Shown: one piece after another, positions 8,575 through 16,155 of the stretch
How the letters are laid out: each line of letters begins with the position of its first letter
How positions within the stretch are numbered: position 1 is the stretch's first letter
Source of the DNA: Streptomyces rubiginosohelvolus
GTDB taxonomy: Bacteria; Actinomycetota; Actinomycetes; Streptomycetales; Streptomycetaceae
Direction: 5' to 3'
NCBI RefSeq assembly: GCF_014649875.1
Contig: NZ_BMTW01000006.1
Location: 290,099 to 350,824 of the forward strand
DNA length: 60,726 nt
Program-made: the position numbers and the translations under genes
The notes under the pieces: model-generated
Database searches by the model: none
What the model was told of the DNA's origin: nothing
The model's input: only the letters and a program-made list of their open reading frames with translations

Positions 8575-9225
8575 ATGACCACTCGTCTCCTGCTCGTACG
8601 GCACGGCGAGACCGAGTGGCACGCGGAGAACCGGTACGCCGGCATTACCGACGTCGCCCTGACACCCCGAGGCGTGGCCCAGGCGACCGACCTCGGAGCC
8701 TGGGCCGTGCGCGGCGGCGTGGACGCGGTCGCCTGCTCCCCGCTCAGCCGCGCCCGCCTGACGGCGAGCCCCGCGGCCGAGGCGCTGGGCCTGGCGGTGG
8801 AGGTCCAGGAAGGGCTGCGGGAAGTGGACTTCGGATGGGGCGAGGGCCGGACGATCCAGGAGATGGCCGATGAGGACCCCGAAGCCGTACGGCGGTTCCG
8901 CGAGGACGCCGACTCCGGCGCGTTTCCCGGCTCCGAACCCGTCGCCCGGGCAGCGGCGCGGGCGACCGCGTCCCTGCGCGACCTCGCAGACCGCCACCAG
9001 GGCGCAAGGGTGCTCGTCGTCGCGCACAACACCCTGCTGCGCATCGCCCTGTGCGAACTCCTCGGACTGCCCCTCGGGCGCTACCGGCGCATCTTCCCGC
9101 GGCTGGACAACGGGGCTGTCACGGAGGTCGAGATCCGCGGCACGGAGACGGCGCTGCGCTCGCTGAACGTACCCACAGCGCCGCCCCCCGCCCCCGCGCC
9201 CGGTCCGAGCCCTGCGGGAGACTGA
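8575..9225 (+). CDS. Histidine phosphatase family protein (phosphoglycerate mutase-like)
   Basis: A 216-residue histidine-phosphatase-superfamily protein. The catalytic RHGE motif is at residues 9-12 (LLVRHGETEW), with a conserved Arg in SPLSRARLTA, an acid-containing stretch (REVDFGWGEG) and the second catalytic His in VVAHNTLLR. Members remove phosphate from sugar phosphates and other small molecules, or act as mutases; this length and motif set fit a phosphatase. The ATG at 8575 is in MTTRLLLVRHG, just after a purine-rich AAGGGCGG. It is first gene of the plus-strand unit, 5 bp before the DeoR gene. In context it probably dephosphorylates a sugar-phosphate intermediate. Confidence 0.88.
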   Translation: MTTRLLLVRHGETEWHAENRYAGITDVALTPRGVAQATDLGAWAVRGGVDAVACSPLSRARLTASPAAEALGLAVEVQEGLREVDFGWGEGRTIQEMADEDPEAVRRFREDADSGAFPGSEPVARAAARATASLRDLADRHQGARVLVVAHNTLLRIALCELLGLPLGRYRRIFPRLDNGAVTEVEIRGTETALRSLNVPTAPPPAPAPGPSPAGD

Positions 9226-9230
9226 CCCCC

Positions 9231-10001
9231 ATGACCAAGAGATCCGCCGAAGAGCGCCGACGGCTCATCGCCGACCATGTGGTGGAGCAGGGGACGGCCA
9301 CGGGTGCCGCCCTCGCCCAGCTCACGGGCGTGAGCCTGATGACCGTCCACCGGGACCTCGACGACCTGGCGCGACAAGGGGTGCTGCGACGCTTCCGCGG
9401 TGGCGCGTCCGCCCTGCCCTCCACGGTGTTCGAGTCGAGCCTCGACTACCGGCTCGGCGTCAACACGGCGGAGAAGAAGGCCGTCGCGCGGGCCGCCGCC
9501 GCGCTGGTGGAGCCCGGCATGTCGGTGATGCTCGACGACTCCACCACCGTGCTGGTCATGGCGGGCCTGCTGGTCGACCTCGCCCCGCTCACCGTGGTCA
9601 CCAACGCCCGCCGGGTGCTGGACGTCTTCGCCGGATGTGAGGGCATCCGTCTGATCGCCCTGGGCGGCGAGTACTCACGCACCCATGACTCCTTCCTCGG
9701 CATGCCCTGCGTCGAGGCGGTGGAGGCGCTCTCCGTGGACCTCGTCGCGGTCTCCACGTCGGCCCTCGACGCCAGGACGGCCTACCACCAGGAGCAGGAC
9801 GTGGTGCTGGTCAAACGGGCGATGCTCACGTCGGCGGCGACGAAGGTGATGCTCATGGACCACACCAAACTCGCCCGGACCGCGCTGCACCGGGTGGGCC
9901 CTGTCGGTGACCTGGACCATCTCGTCGTGGACGACGGAGCGGACGCCGACCTGCTGGGCAAACTCCGCGAGCGGACGCGGGTCACGGTGGCGGCCGTATG
10001 A
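9231..10001 (+). CDS. DeoR-family transcriptional regulator of the sugar locus
   Basis: A 256-residue DeoR regulator. The N-terminal winged helix-turn-helix (residues ~5-58) contains the family signature VSLMTVHRDLDDLARQGVL. The C-terminal sensor domain, of the sugar-phosphate isomerase-like fold, has TNARRVLD, GGEYSRTHDSFLG and LMDHTKL. Such proteins repress sugar genes and are released by a phosphorylated intermediate. It lies between the phosphatase and second kinase genes; the stop overlaps the kinase start (ATGA). The palindrome at 8463-8478 and the half-sites at 5680-5726 are its best candidate targets. The effector is unknown. Confidence 0.92.
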   Translation: MTKRSAEERRRLIADHVVEQGTATGAALAQLTGVSLMTVHRDLDDLARQGVLRRFRGGASALPSTVFESSLDYRLGVNTAEKKAVARAAAALVEPGMSVMLDDSTTVLVMAGLLVDLAPLTVVTNARRVLDVFAGCEGIRLIALGGEYSRTHDSFLGMPCVEAVEALSVDLVAVSTSALDARTAYHQEQDVVLVKRAMLTSAATKVMLMDHTKLARTALHRVGPVGDLDHLVVDDGADADLLGKLRERTRVTVAAV

Positions 10002-11470
10002 GCGGTGAATCCCGGCGCCCCACTCCGCCCTCTCCGGCCGTGATCGGCATCGACGTGGCCACCGCCTCCGTCCGCGTGCTGTGCGTCGACGGACAGGGAC
10101 GCGTACTCGCCGAGGCACGGGCCGATCTCCCGCCCCCCGTACGCACCTCTACGGGAACGAGCGAGCAGGACGCCCGGTCGTGGTGGCCCGCCGTACGGTC
10201 CGCCCTGCGCCGCACCACGGGCGCGCTGCCCCGGGGCGGACGGGAGGTGATCGCGGTGGCGGTGTCCGCCACATCCGGCACCATCGTCCCCACCGGATTC
10301 GGCGGCGAACCGCTCGGCCCCGCCCTGATGTACGACGACCGGCGTGCCGCCGACATCAACGCCGAGGCCCAGCGGACGGGCAGCGCCCGGTGGGACGCGC
10401 TCGGCCTGTCGGTGGGCCCCACCGCCGCGCTCGGCCGGGCCGTGTGGTGCCTGCGAACGTACGGCCCCGCTCTGCACCACGTCCTGCACACCCCCGAGTT
10501 CATCGGCCGCGAACTGACGGGCCACCCCGTGGCCACGGACTGGAGCCACGCCCTGAAGTCCGGCTACGACGCCCGCGCCGGGGAGTGGGCGAACGAGGTC
10601 TTCGACGCCCTCGACTTTCCGGCCGGGCTGCTCCCGTCCGTGTGCGCACCCGGCACCGAGGCCGGGATCGTCGGCCCGGAGGCGGCCGAGGCCACGGGCC
10701 TGCCCGAAGGGTGCTCCGTACGTCTCGGGATGACGGACGGCTGCGCGGGCCAGATCGCCACCGGCGCGGTCGAACCGGGCCGGTTCGTGGGCGTCATCGG
10801 CACGACGTACGTCCTCAAGGGGGTGTCCGAGCACCTGGTGCGCGATGCGACCGGCGCGTTCTACAGCCATCGCCACCCCGACGGCTGGTGGCTCCCCGGC
10901 GGCGCGTCCAACACGGGAGGGGAGTGCCTGGCCGACATCGCCCCGGCCCGCCTGCCCGCGCTGGACGCCGCCGCGGCGGCCCGGGGCCCGGCGTCGTACG
11001 TGCGCTACCCGCTGTGCCGCGACGGTGAACGCTTCCCCTTCGTCTCCGGCGCGGCGCGCGGCTTCGACCTGGGCACCCCTCGCGACGAGGCGGACGCCCA
11101 CCGCGCCGCGCTGGAAGGAGTCGCCTTCCTCGAACGCCTGGCCCTGGACCGGGTCGAGCGACTGGGCATCCCGGTGCTCGGCCCCCTGCACGCGGCCGGC
11201 GGGGGAAGCCGCAGCGCCGTGTGGACGGCGATCCGGGCCACCGTCCTGGACCGTCCGGTCCGGGTCGTCGAGCGTGCGGAGACGGCGTTCGGAGCGGCAC
11301 TGCTCGCCGCGACCGGCACGCTCCACGAGGATCTCGCGGCGAGCGCCGCCGCCATGGTGCAGAGCGGCGCTCTCGTGGAGCCGGTGCCGGCCGAACGCCC
11401 GGCCCTGGAGGAGACTTACGGCCGGTTCGTCATGGCGCTGCGCGGGCGCGGCTGGCTTCCCGACGACTGA
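9998..11470 (+). CDS. FGGY-family carbohydrate kinase (second of two)
   Basis: A 490-residue FGGY kinase distinct from the one at 5742-7223. Landmarks are GIDVATASVRVLCVD (phosphate 1), SATSGTIV, ALMYDDRRAADIN and the FGGY-like GGASNTGGECLAD segment, with an AAGGGSRSAVWTAIRA adenosine motif near the end. The ALMYDDR and GGASNTGG features resemble D-ribulokinase/pentulose-kinase-like members, so a ketose is a fair guess. The start overlaps the DeoR stop by 4 bases, indicating coupling. Two FGGY kinases in one locus suggest either two substrates or two sequential phosphorylations interrupted by the phosphatase. Confidence 0.9.
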   Translation: MSGESRRPTPPSPAVIGIDVATASVRVLCVDGQGRVLAEARADLPPPVRTSTGTSEQDARSWWPAVRSALRRTTGALPRGGREVIAVAVSATSGTIVPTGFGGEPLGPALMYDDRRAADINAEAQRTGSARWDALGLSVGPTAALGRAVWCLRTYGPALHHVLHTPEFIGRELTGHPVATDWSHALKSGYDARAGEWANEVFDALDFPAGLLPSVCAPGTEAGIVGPEAAEATGLPEGCSVRLGMTDGCAGQIATGAVEPGRFVGVIGTTYVLKGVSEHLVRDATGAFYSHRHPDGWWLPGGASNTGGECLADIAPARLPALDAAAAARGPASYVRYPLCRDGERFPFVSGAARGFDLGTPRDEADAHRAALEGVAFLERLALDRVERLGIPVLGPLHAAGGGSRSAVWTAIRATVLDRPVRVVERAETAFGAALLAATGTLHEDLAASAAAMVQSGALVEPVPAERPALEETYGRFVMALRGRGWLPDD

Positions 11471-11573
11471 CGCGGCTCCGCCCCGAGGGCGCGAGCAGGG
11501 CCGGGTGTGGGGTCTGTCCTCAGCCATCCGCAGGTGGGACATGTCGCAAGAGCGACAACCGGAACGACCTTAT

Positions 11574-11603
11574 GTTGATGCGTCAACCTTCCGAGGTTAA
11601 GGT
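11574..11603 (+). promoter_or_regulatory. AGTTGA-type operator overlapping a promoter (site A)
   Basis: GTTGA-TGCG-TCAAC (11574-11587) is a perfect 5-bp-arm dyad with a 4-base spacer. It overlaps the -35 of a plausible promoter: TTGATG (11575-11580), 17 bases, TAAGGT (11598-11603). It lies ~60 bp before the first small acetyltransferase gene. It is one of five related sites at 11.5-18.7 kb. Binding by a MarR-type repressor is inferred from shape only. Confidence 0.6.
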
Positions 11604-11663
11604 GAGGTGACGCTCGACGGGTCCCCGTCGAGCCGGTCGTGAGCAGGTATTCAAGGAGGAAAC

Positions 11664-11972
11664 ATGGCGGTCGAAGTGAGCGACGTGCCCGGGGCGAACC
11701 GCTATGAAGCCTACGTCGACGGTGAGTCCAAGCCTGCGGGCATCGCGCAGTACATCCGTACGGCGGAGCTCGTCGCGTTCGTGCACACCGAGGTCGAACC
11801 GGCCTACGAGGGCAGAGGCGTCGGGTCTGCGCTGGCCCGGGCCGCCCTGGACGACGCGCGTGCGGCGAACCTCCGGGTGCTGGCCACCTGCCCCTTCTTC
11901 GCGGGCTGGATCGCCCGGCACCCCGACTACCAGGACCTGCTGTACCAGTCCCGCAGCAAGGTCAGCGACTGA
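11664..11972 (+). CDS. Small GNAT-fold N-acetyltransferase (Acetyltransf_CG type), copy 1
   Basis: A 102-residue protein of the short GCN5-related family (PF14542 type), only about half the size of a normal GNAT. It keeps the acetyl-CoA-binding core: a strand (VAFVHTEVEP) and the pyrophosphate loop EGRGVGSALA (residues ~50-60), followed by a conserved ATCPFFAGW segment with a Cys. Substrates of this subfamily are mostly unknown. The ATG follows AAGGAGGAAAC, a strong ribosome site. It is the first gene behind operator site A and is followed 34 bp later by a paralogue. Confidence 0.88.
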   Translation: MAVEVSDVPGANRYEAYVDGESKPAGIAQYIRTAELVAFVHTEVEPAYEGRGVGSALARAALDDARAANLRVLATCPFFAGWIARHPDYQDLLYQSRSKVSD

Positions 11973-12006
11973 ATTGGCCGACGGGCCGACTACACGGATG
12001 GGAACC

Positions 12007-12312
12007 ATGACAACGCGCGTTGCGGACAACACTGATGAGTCACGTTTCGAGATCTTCGACGGCGGTGAGCTGGCGGGTTTCGTCGAGTACCACCGGTTCC
12101 GGGACGAGATCGCCTTTCTCCACACGGAGATCGACCCCCGGTTCGGGGGCAGGGGCCTCGGGGGAACGCTGGCCCGCTCGGTTCTCGACGAGGCCAGGAA
12201 GCAGGAGCTCAAGGTGCTCCCCTTCTGCCCCTTCATCCGCGGCTGGCTGGGCAAGCACCCGGAGTACACCGACCTGGTACCGGAGGCGCAGCACGCGCGG
12301 TTCGGGCTGTGA
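12007..12312 (+). CDS. Small GNAT-fold N-acetyltransferase, copy 2 (tandem paralogue)
   Basis: A 101-residue paralogue of the preceding gene, with the same order of motifs: IAFLHTEIDP, GGRGLGGTLA and LPFCPFIRGWLGKHPEY, including the conserved Cys-Pro-Phe. The two are clearly related but diverged. The start at 12007 is preceded by a weak GGGA; an ATG at 11998 in the same frame is possible. The short gap suggests co-transcription from the site A promoter. The gene converges on the flavin-fold gene at 12446, with a hairpin between them. Confidence 0.85.
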   Translation: MTTRVADNTDESRFEIFDGGELAGFVEYHRFRDEIAFLHTEIDPRFGGRGLGGTLARSVLDEARKQELKVLPFCPFIRGWLGKHPEYTDLVPEAQHARFGL

Positions 12313-12404
12313 CGCCTGCGGGGCCGCTTGACGCCTGAGCGGGCGTGTACCGCTGCGCGAGCGCTGATACGCCGATCGCTCAACGCCCTGCGGTACGCGG
12401 GGAT

Positions 12405-12431
12405 GGCACCGGTCCTCGGCGGGCCGGTGCC
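12405..12431. terminator. Hairpin between convergent genes
   Basis: GGCACCGG (12405-12412) pairs with CCGGTGCC (12424-12431) around an 11-base loop, between the stops of two convergent genes. There is no U-tract, as usual in Streptomyces. It is a likely bidirectional terminator. Confidence 0.5.
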
Positions 12432-12445
12432 CCACTCCACCGGAA

Positions 12446-13630
12446 TCAGTGGACCTGACGCTCGTGCTCCTCGGCGAGATCCAGGTTCGCGGACACCCCT
12501 CGCAGGGTCACCAGCGCCCAGATCGCGGCGACGACTATCACCCCGGCGCCGGCGATACCGGTCACCGTGGCCGCCTCGGTGAACGCCTCCTTCGCGGCTG
12601 CGAGGAGGAGGCTCCCCGTGCCACCGCCGACCTCCCCGGCCACGATCAGGGCTTCGGCGAGCGTCGAGGACGCCCGGTCGAGCAGGTCCGCCGGCAGTCC
12701 GAGCCCGTCGGCTCCGGTGGAGGAGACCCTGGTGTACCAGGAGACGAGCAATCCGCCCAGAACCGCGGTACCGCGGGCGGCCAACGCCGTGGAGGTGTGG
12801 GGGGCGTAGCAGGCCTCCGTCTCGCTCCGGGCCGTCAGCCAGCCGGTGAAGGTCATCATGGCCAGACCGACGTTCTGCGGGCGGAAGGAGTGTGCGAGCA
12901 GGCCCGCGCGCCTCCCGCCGGGCGGAAGCAGACCCGGAGGTGACAGCAGCCGGAACCCGGTGTGGTCACGCCCGACGATCTCGACGGGCACCACGACGGG
13001 ATACCCGTCCGCTCCCCGGTAGGCGAGCAGCCGGTACGGAAGGGGATCGACCTTCCGCGAGAGCTTGGCGACGTCGACCCGAGGTGCTGTGCCGTTCTCG
13101 GGCGCCCGCTGTTCCGCGGGGGCGTCCGGCCAAGCGGGTCCGGTGACCTCTTGCGGCCCGCAGGCGGCCAGGTCGGGCCAGGTGGCCATTCTCCTGACGT
13201 CGATATCGACGTACACCCGCGCTCGTCGGTACTCGTGCAGCAGCCAGTCCCAGGCCCTGCCGCTCTTTCCCGGGCCGAAGAAGCGATCGGACGCGTCGAG
13301 GACGTCGTCCAGCCGCTGGGGCGAAGGGCGCATGTCCACCACGGCGTCACCCTGGGCGAGGACGTAGTCCTCCGGGCGGGCGAGTCCGTGTTCGCGTGTG
13401 TGGTAGGCGAGCGCGACACGGGGATCGCGCAGGATCCGCTCCAGCTTCCTGGGGAAGCCGAGCGAGGTCGTGAAACCGATCCGGCCCGCCGCTCGGTCGG
13501 TGAGACCGAGCGGGGAGACGCTGACGACGACGGCGCCACCGGTCGGGGTGACGTAGGCGACGGCGACGTTCAGATCGCCTGACAGCACCTCGTGTGTCGT
13601 GTCGGACCAGTGCAGGGGAGTAGCGGTCAT
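12446..13630 (-). CDS. Pyridoxamine-oxidase-like flavin-fold protein with C-terminal membrane anchor
   Basis: A 394-residue protein. The N-terminal ~150 residues read as a split-barrel flavin-binding domain of the pyridoxamine 5'-phosphate oxidase superfamily, with landmarks VAVAYVTPTGG, RKLERILRDPRVALAYHTRE and DYVLAQGDAVV. A middle domain (to residue ~340) contains YPVVVPVEIVGRDHTGF and a second split-barrel-like stretch. The C-terminus has one strong hydrophobic helix (IAGAGVIVVAAIWALVTL) followed by a charged tail, so the protein is probably membrane-anchored. The ATG at 13630 is preceded by GAGGG. It is downstream of and on the same strand as the PoxB-like gene, 82 bp away. The reaction is unknown; an F420- or FMN-dependent reductase is possible. 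Confidence 0.75.
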   Translation of the reverse strand: MTATPLHWSDTTHEVLSGDLNVAVAYVTPTGGAVVVSVSPLGLTDRAAGRIGFTTSLGFPRKLERILRDPRVALAYHTREHGLARPEDYVLAQGDAVVDMRPSPQRLDDVLDASDRFFGPGKSGRAWDWLLHEYRRARVYVDIDVRRMATWPDLAACGPQEVTGPAWPDAPAEQRAPENGTAPRVDVAKLSRKVDPLPYRLLAYRGADGYPVVVPVEIVGRDHTGFRLLSPPGLLPPGGRRAGLLAHSFRPQNVGLAMMTFTGWLTARSETEACYAPHTSTALAARGTAVLGGLLVSWYTRVSSTGADGLGLPADLLDRASSTLAEALIVAGEVGGGTGSLLLAAAKEAFTEAATVTGIAGAGVIVVAAIWALVTLRGVSANLDLAEEHERQVH

Positions 13631-13712
13631 GAATCGAGCCCTCGCAGTATCTCTTCCATCGACGAAACGCTTCCTGATGCGGTTCGTGCGGGCCGGATCC
13701 GCTGACGCCCGT

Positions 13713-15452
13713 TCAGGGGCGGGGGATGTTGCGCAGATTCGCCCGGGCCAGGTCGAGCATCTTGCCGACGCCTCCGTCGAGCACCGTCCGGCCCGCGGCG
13801 AAGGCGAACCCCTTGATCTGGGCGGCCGAGATGTGCGGCGGGATGGAGAGCGCGTTGGGGTCGGTGACCAGGTCGACCAGGAACGGTCCGTCATGGGCGA
13901 GCGCACGCTTCAGCCCTTCGGCGACATCTCCGGGGTGCTCGATGCGGACCGACTCGATGCCCACGCTGCGGGCGACGGCCGCGAAGTCCACGGGCTCGTG
14001 GTCGGTCTCGTGCTCGGGCAGCCCTTCGACGAGCATCTCCAGCTTGACCATGCCGAGCGAGGAGTTGTTGAAGACGATCGTCTTCACCGGCAGATCGTGC
14101 AGCTTCACGGTGAGCAGTTCGCCCATCAGCATGCCCAGCCCACCGTCACCCGACATCGAGATCACCTGGCGGCCGGGGGCGGCGAACTGGGCGCCGATGG
14201 CGTGCGGCAGAGCATTGGCCATCGTGCCGTGCACGAACGAACCGATCACCCGGCGCCGGCCGTTGGGGGTCAGATAGCGCGCGGCCCACACGTTGGACAT
14301 GCCGGTGTCCACGGTGAACACCGCGTCGGCGGCAGCGAGTTCGTCCAGCACCGAAGCCGCGTACTCGGGGTGGATGGGCGTGTGCCGCTCGACGTCATGG
14401 GTGTAGGGGGAGACCACGGCCTCCAGTGAGCGGGTGTGTTTGCGCAGCATCCGGTACAGAAAGGCGCGGTCCTTCTTCGCTTCGACCAACGGCAGCACGG
14501 CCCGCAGAGTCTCTCGTACGTCACCGTGGACCCCGAGCTCCAGAACGGTACGACGCCCGAGGCGGCCGGCATCGTGGTCGACCTGCACGCTTCGTGCCTG
14601 CGGCAGGAAGTCGTTGTACGGGAAGTCGGTACCGAGCAGGACGACCAGGTCGGCCTCGTGCATCGCGTCGAAGCAGGCGCCGTAGCCGAGCAGGCCGCTC
14701 ATGCCGATGTCGTAGGGGTTGTCGAACTGGATCCACTCCTTGCCCCGCAGGCTGTGCCCGACAGGGGCGGCGGCGCTCTCGGCGAGCGCCATGACCTCGG
14801 CATGGGCGTCCCGTACCCCCGCACCGCAGAAGAGCATCACCTTCCGTGCCGTGTTGATCTTGTCGGCAAGCTCCCGCACCTGTGGGGCCGGGGCGACGAC
14901 CCGGCCGCGCTCGGTGACCAGGCGGCCGGCCCCCGTCGGATGGACGGCCTTGTCGTGTGCGACATCGCCGGGTATCACCAGGACCGACACCCCGCTGTTG
15001 CCCAGAGCGCGTTGCATGGCGATCCGCAGAATCCGGGGCATCTGCCCGGGAGTGCTGATCATCTCGCAGTAGTCGCTGCAATCGGTGAACAGCCTTTCCG
15101 GGTGGGTCTCCTGGAAGAAGCCGGTGCCGATCTGGTGGGACGGGATGTGCGATGCGATGGCGAGGACGGGCGCGCCCGAACGGTGTGCGTCGTACAACCC
15201 CTGGATCAGGTGCGTATTTCCGGGGCCGCAGCTTCCGGCACACACCGCGAGCCTGCCGGTCAGCTGCGCCTCCGCCGCCGCGGCGAACGCGGCCGCCTCC
15301 TCGTTCCGTACGTGTACCCACTCGATGCCGTCCGTGCGGCGCACCGCGTCGACCACCGAATTGAGGCTGTCGCCCACTACGCCGTAGATCCGCTCGACTC
15401 CCGCCTGGCGCAGGACGTCCACCATCTGCTGGGCCACGGTCTGATTCCGCAT
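13713..15452 (-). CDS. poxB: Thiamine-diphosphate enzyme, pyruvate oxidase / quinone-dependent pyruvate dehydrogenase-like
   Basis: A 579-residue enzyme of the ThDP family. The N-terminal domain has the conserved catalytic Glu in VRNEEAAAFAAAAEAQLTG and ends in AVCAGSCGPGNTHL. The C-terminal domain has the ThDP-Mg motif SGDGGLGM...VFNN (residues ~450-480). Length and motif spacing match PoxB, which oxidises pyruvate to acetate and CO2 at the membrane and passes electrons to quinone; acetolactate-synthase-like activity is the main alternative. The ATG at 15452 follows GGGAG. An operator of the AGTTGA type (15511-15527) lies just upstream with a TATATT -10-like box. It appears to be part of the redox gene group. 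Confidence 0.85.
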   Translation of the reverse strand: MRNQTVAQQMVDVLRQAGVERIYGVVGDSLNSVVDAVRRTDGIEWVHVRNEEAAAFAAAAEAQLTGRLAVCAGSCGPGNTHLIQGLYDAHRSGAPVLAIASHIPSHQIGTGFFQETHPERLFTDCSDYCEMISTPGQMPRILRIAMQRALGNSGVSVLVIPGDVAHDKAVHPTGAGRLVTERGRVVAPAPQVRELADKINTARKVMLFCGAGVRDAHAEVMALAESAAAPVGHSLRGKEWIQFDNPYDIGMSGLLGYGACFDAMHEADLVVLLGTDFPYNDFLPQARSVQVDHDAGRLGRRTVLELGVHGDVRETLRAVLPLVEAKKDRAFLYRMLRKHTRSLEAVVSPYTHDVERHTPIHPEYAASVLDELAAADAVFTVDTGMSNVWAARYLTPNGRRRVIGSFVHGTMANALPHAIGAQFAAPGRQVISMSGDGGLGMLMGELLTVKLHDLPVKTIVFNNSSLGMVKLEMLVEGLPEHETDHEPVDFAAVARSVGIESVRIEHPGDVAEGLKRALAHDGPFLVDLVTDPNALSIPPHISAAQIKGFAFAAGRTVLDGGVGKMLDLARANLRNIPRP

Positions 15453-15510
15453 CGCCGGACTTCTCCCCTCGGACTGCACATCCGTCTCGTGTGACGATCG
15501 GCAGCTAATA

Positions 15511-15527
15511 TAGTTGACACGTCTACT
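15511..15527 (-). promoter_or_regulatory. AGTTGA-type operator upstream of the poxB-like gene (site B)
   Basis: TAGTTGA-CACG-TCTACT has the same arms and 4-base spacer as the other sites, with one mismatch in the inner right arm. On the minus strand TATATT follows directly and would be a good -10 for the poxB-like gene 59 bp downstream. An operator touching the -10 would act by blocking polymerase. Confidence 0.55.
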
Positions 15528-15617
15528 TTAGGTGGCCGGGTGTCGTCATGCCGGAGAGGAGGTGCCGCCCGGGCCGGATCGGCCCGGCCGTGGAAGCCGT
15601 CGCCGACCGCGCCGGTG

Positions 15618-16094
15618 TCAGGCCTCCTTCACCGGGTGCCCACTCATGATCGAGACACGATTGAACGCGTTGATGCTGATGGCGACCCAGAGCACGGCCG
15701 AGATCTGCTCGTCGGTGAGATCGTCGCGTGCCGCGGCGGCCGCCCCGCCCCGCGCGGATCCGGTCAGGCTGGTCGTCGCCTCCGCCAGGGCCAGTGCGGC
15801 GCGTTCCGCAGGGGTGAAGACGTCCGTCTCGCGCCAGGCCGGCAGCAGCCCGAGGCGCTGCGGACTCTCCCCGGCTTCGAGCGCCGCGCGTGTGTGGGCG
15901 CGCAGGCAGTAGGCGCACCCGTTGATCTGGGAGACGCGGAGATTGACCAGTTCCACCAACGTGACCGGCAGGCCGGCGCGGGCGGCCGCCGCCCCGGCGG
16001 CCTGTGCGGTCCGGGCGAGGGCGCGGAAGGCTTCGGGGTCGAACTTGTCGATGAATACCTTTTTGTCGCGGCTCGATGCCGAGGTGATGGTCAC
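15618..16094 (-). CDS. AhpD/CMD-family alkylhydroperoxidase-like protein
   Basis: A 158-residue protein of the carboxymuconolactone-decarboxylase/AhpD superfamily. The redox-active motif CAYCLRAH (CxxCxxxH) is at residues ~53-60, as in AhpD-like peroxidases. The helix-rich remainder (LVELVNLRVSQING, AALALAEATTSL, INAFNRVSIMSGHP) is typical. It probably reduces organic hydroperoxides with a thiol partner. The GTG at 16094 is preceded by GGGAG six bases away. It is divergent from the pirin gene with operator site C between them, so the two are probably co-regulated. Confidence 0.9.
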   Translation of the reverse strand: MTITSASSRDKKVFIDKFDPEAFRALARTAQAAGAAAARAGLPVTLVELVNLRVSQINGCAYCLRAHTRAALEAGESPQRLGLLPAWRETDVFTPAERAALALAEATTSLTGSARGGAAAAARDDLTDEQISAVLWVAISINAFNRVSIMSGHPVKEA

Positions 16095-16120
16095 TGAAGG
16101 CTCCCTGCGATCGAGATAAA

Positions 16121-16134
16121 GTTGAAGCGTCAAC
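16121..16134. promoter_or_regulatory. AGTTGA-type operator between ahpD-like and pirin genes (site C)
   Basis: GTTGA-AGCG-TCAAC is a perfect dyad with the same geometry as site A. It lies 27 bp from the ahpD-like start and 22 bp from the pirin start, so one bound dimer could cover both promoters. Confidence 0.65.
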
Positions 16135-16155
16135 CATACATCTGGAGAGTTCAGC

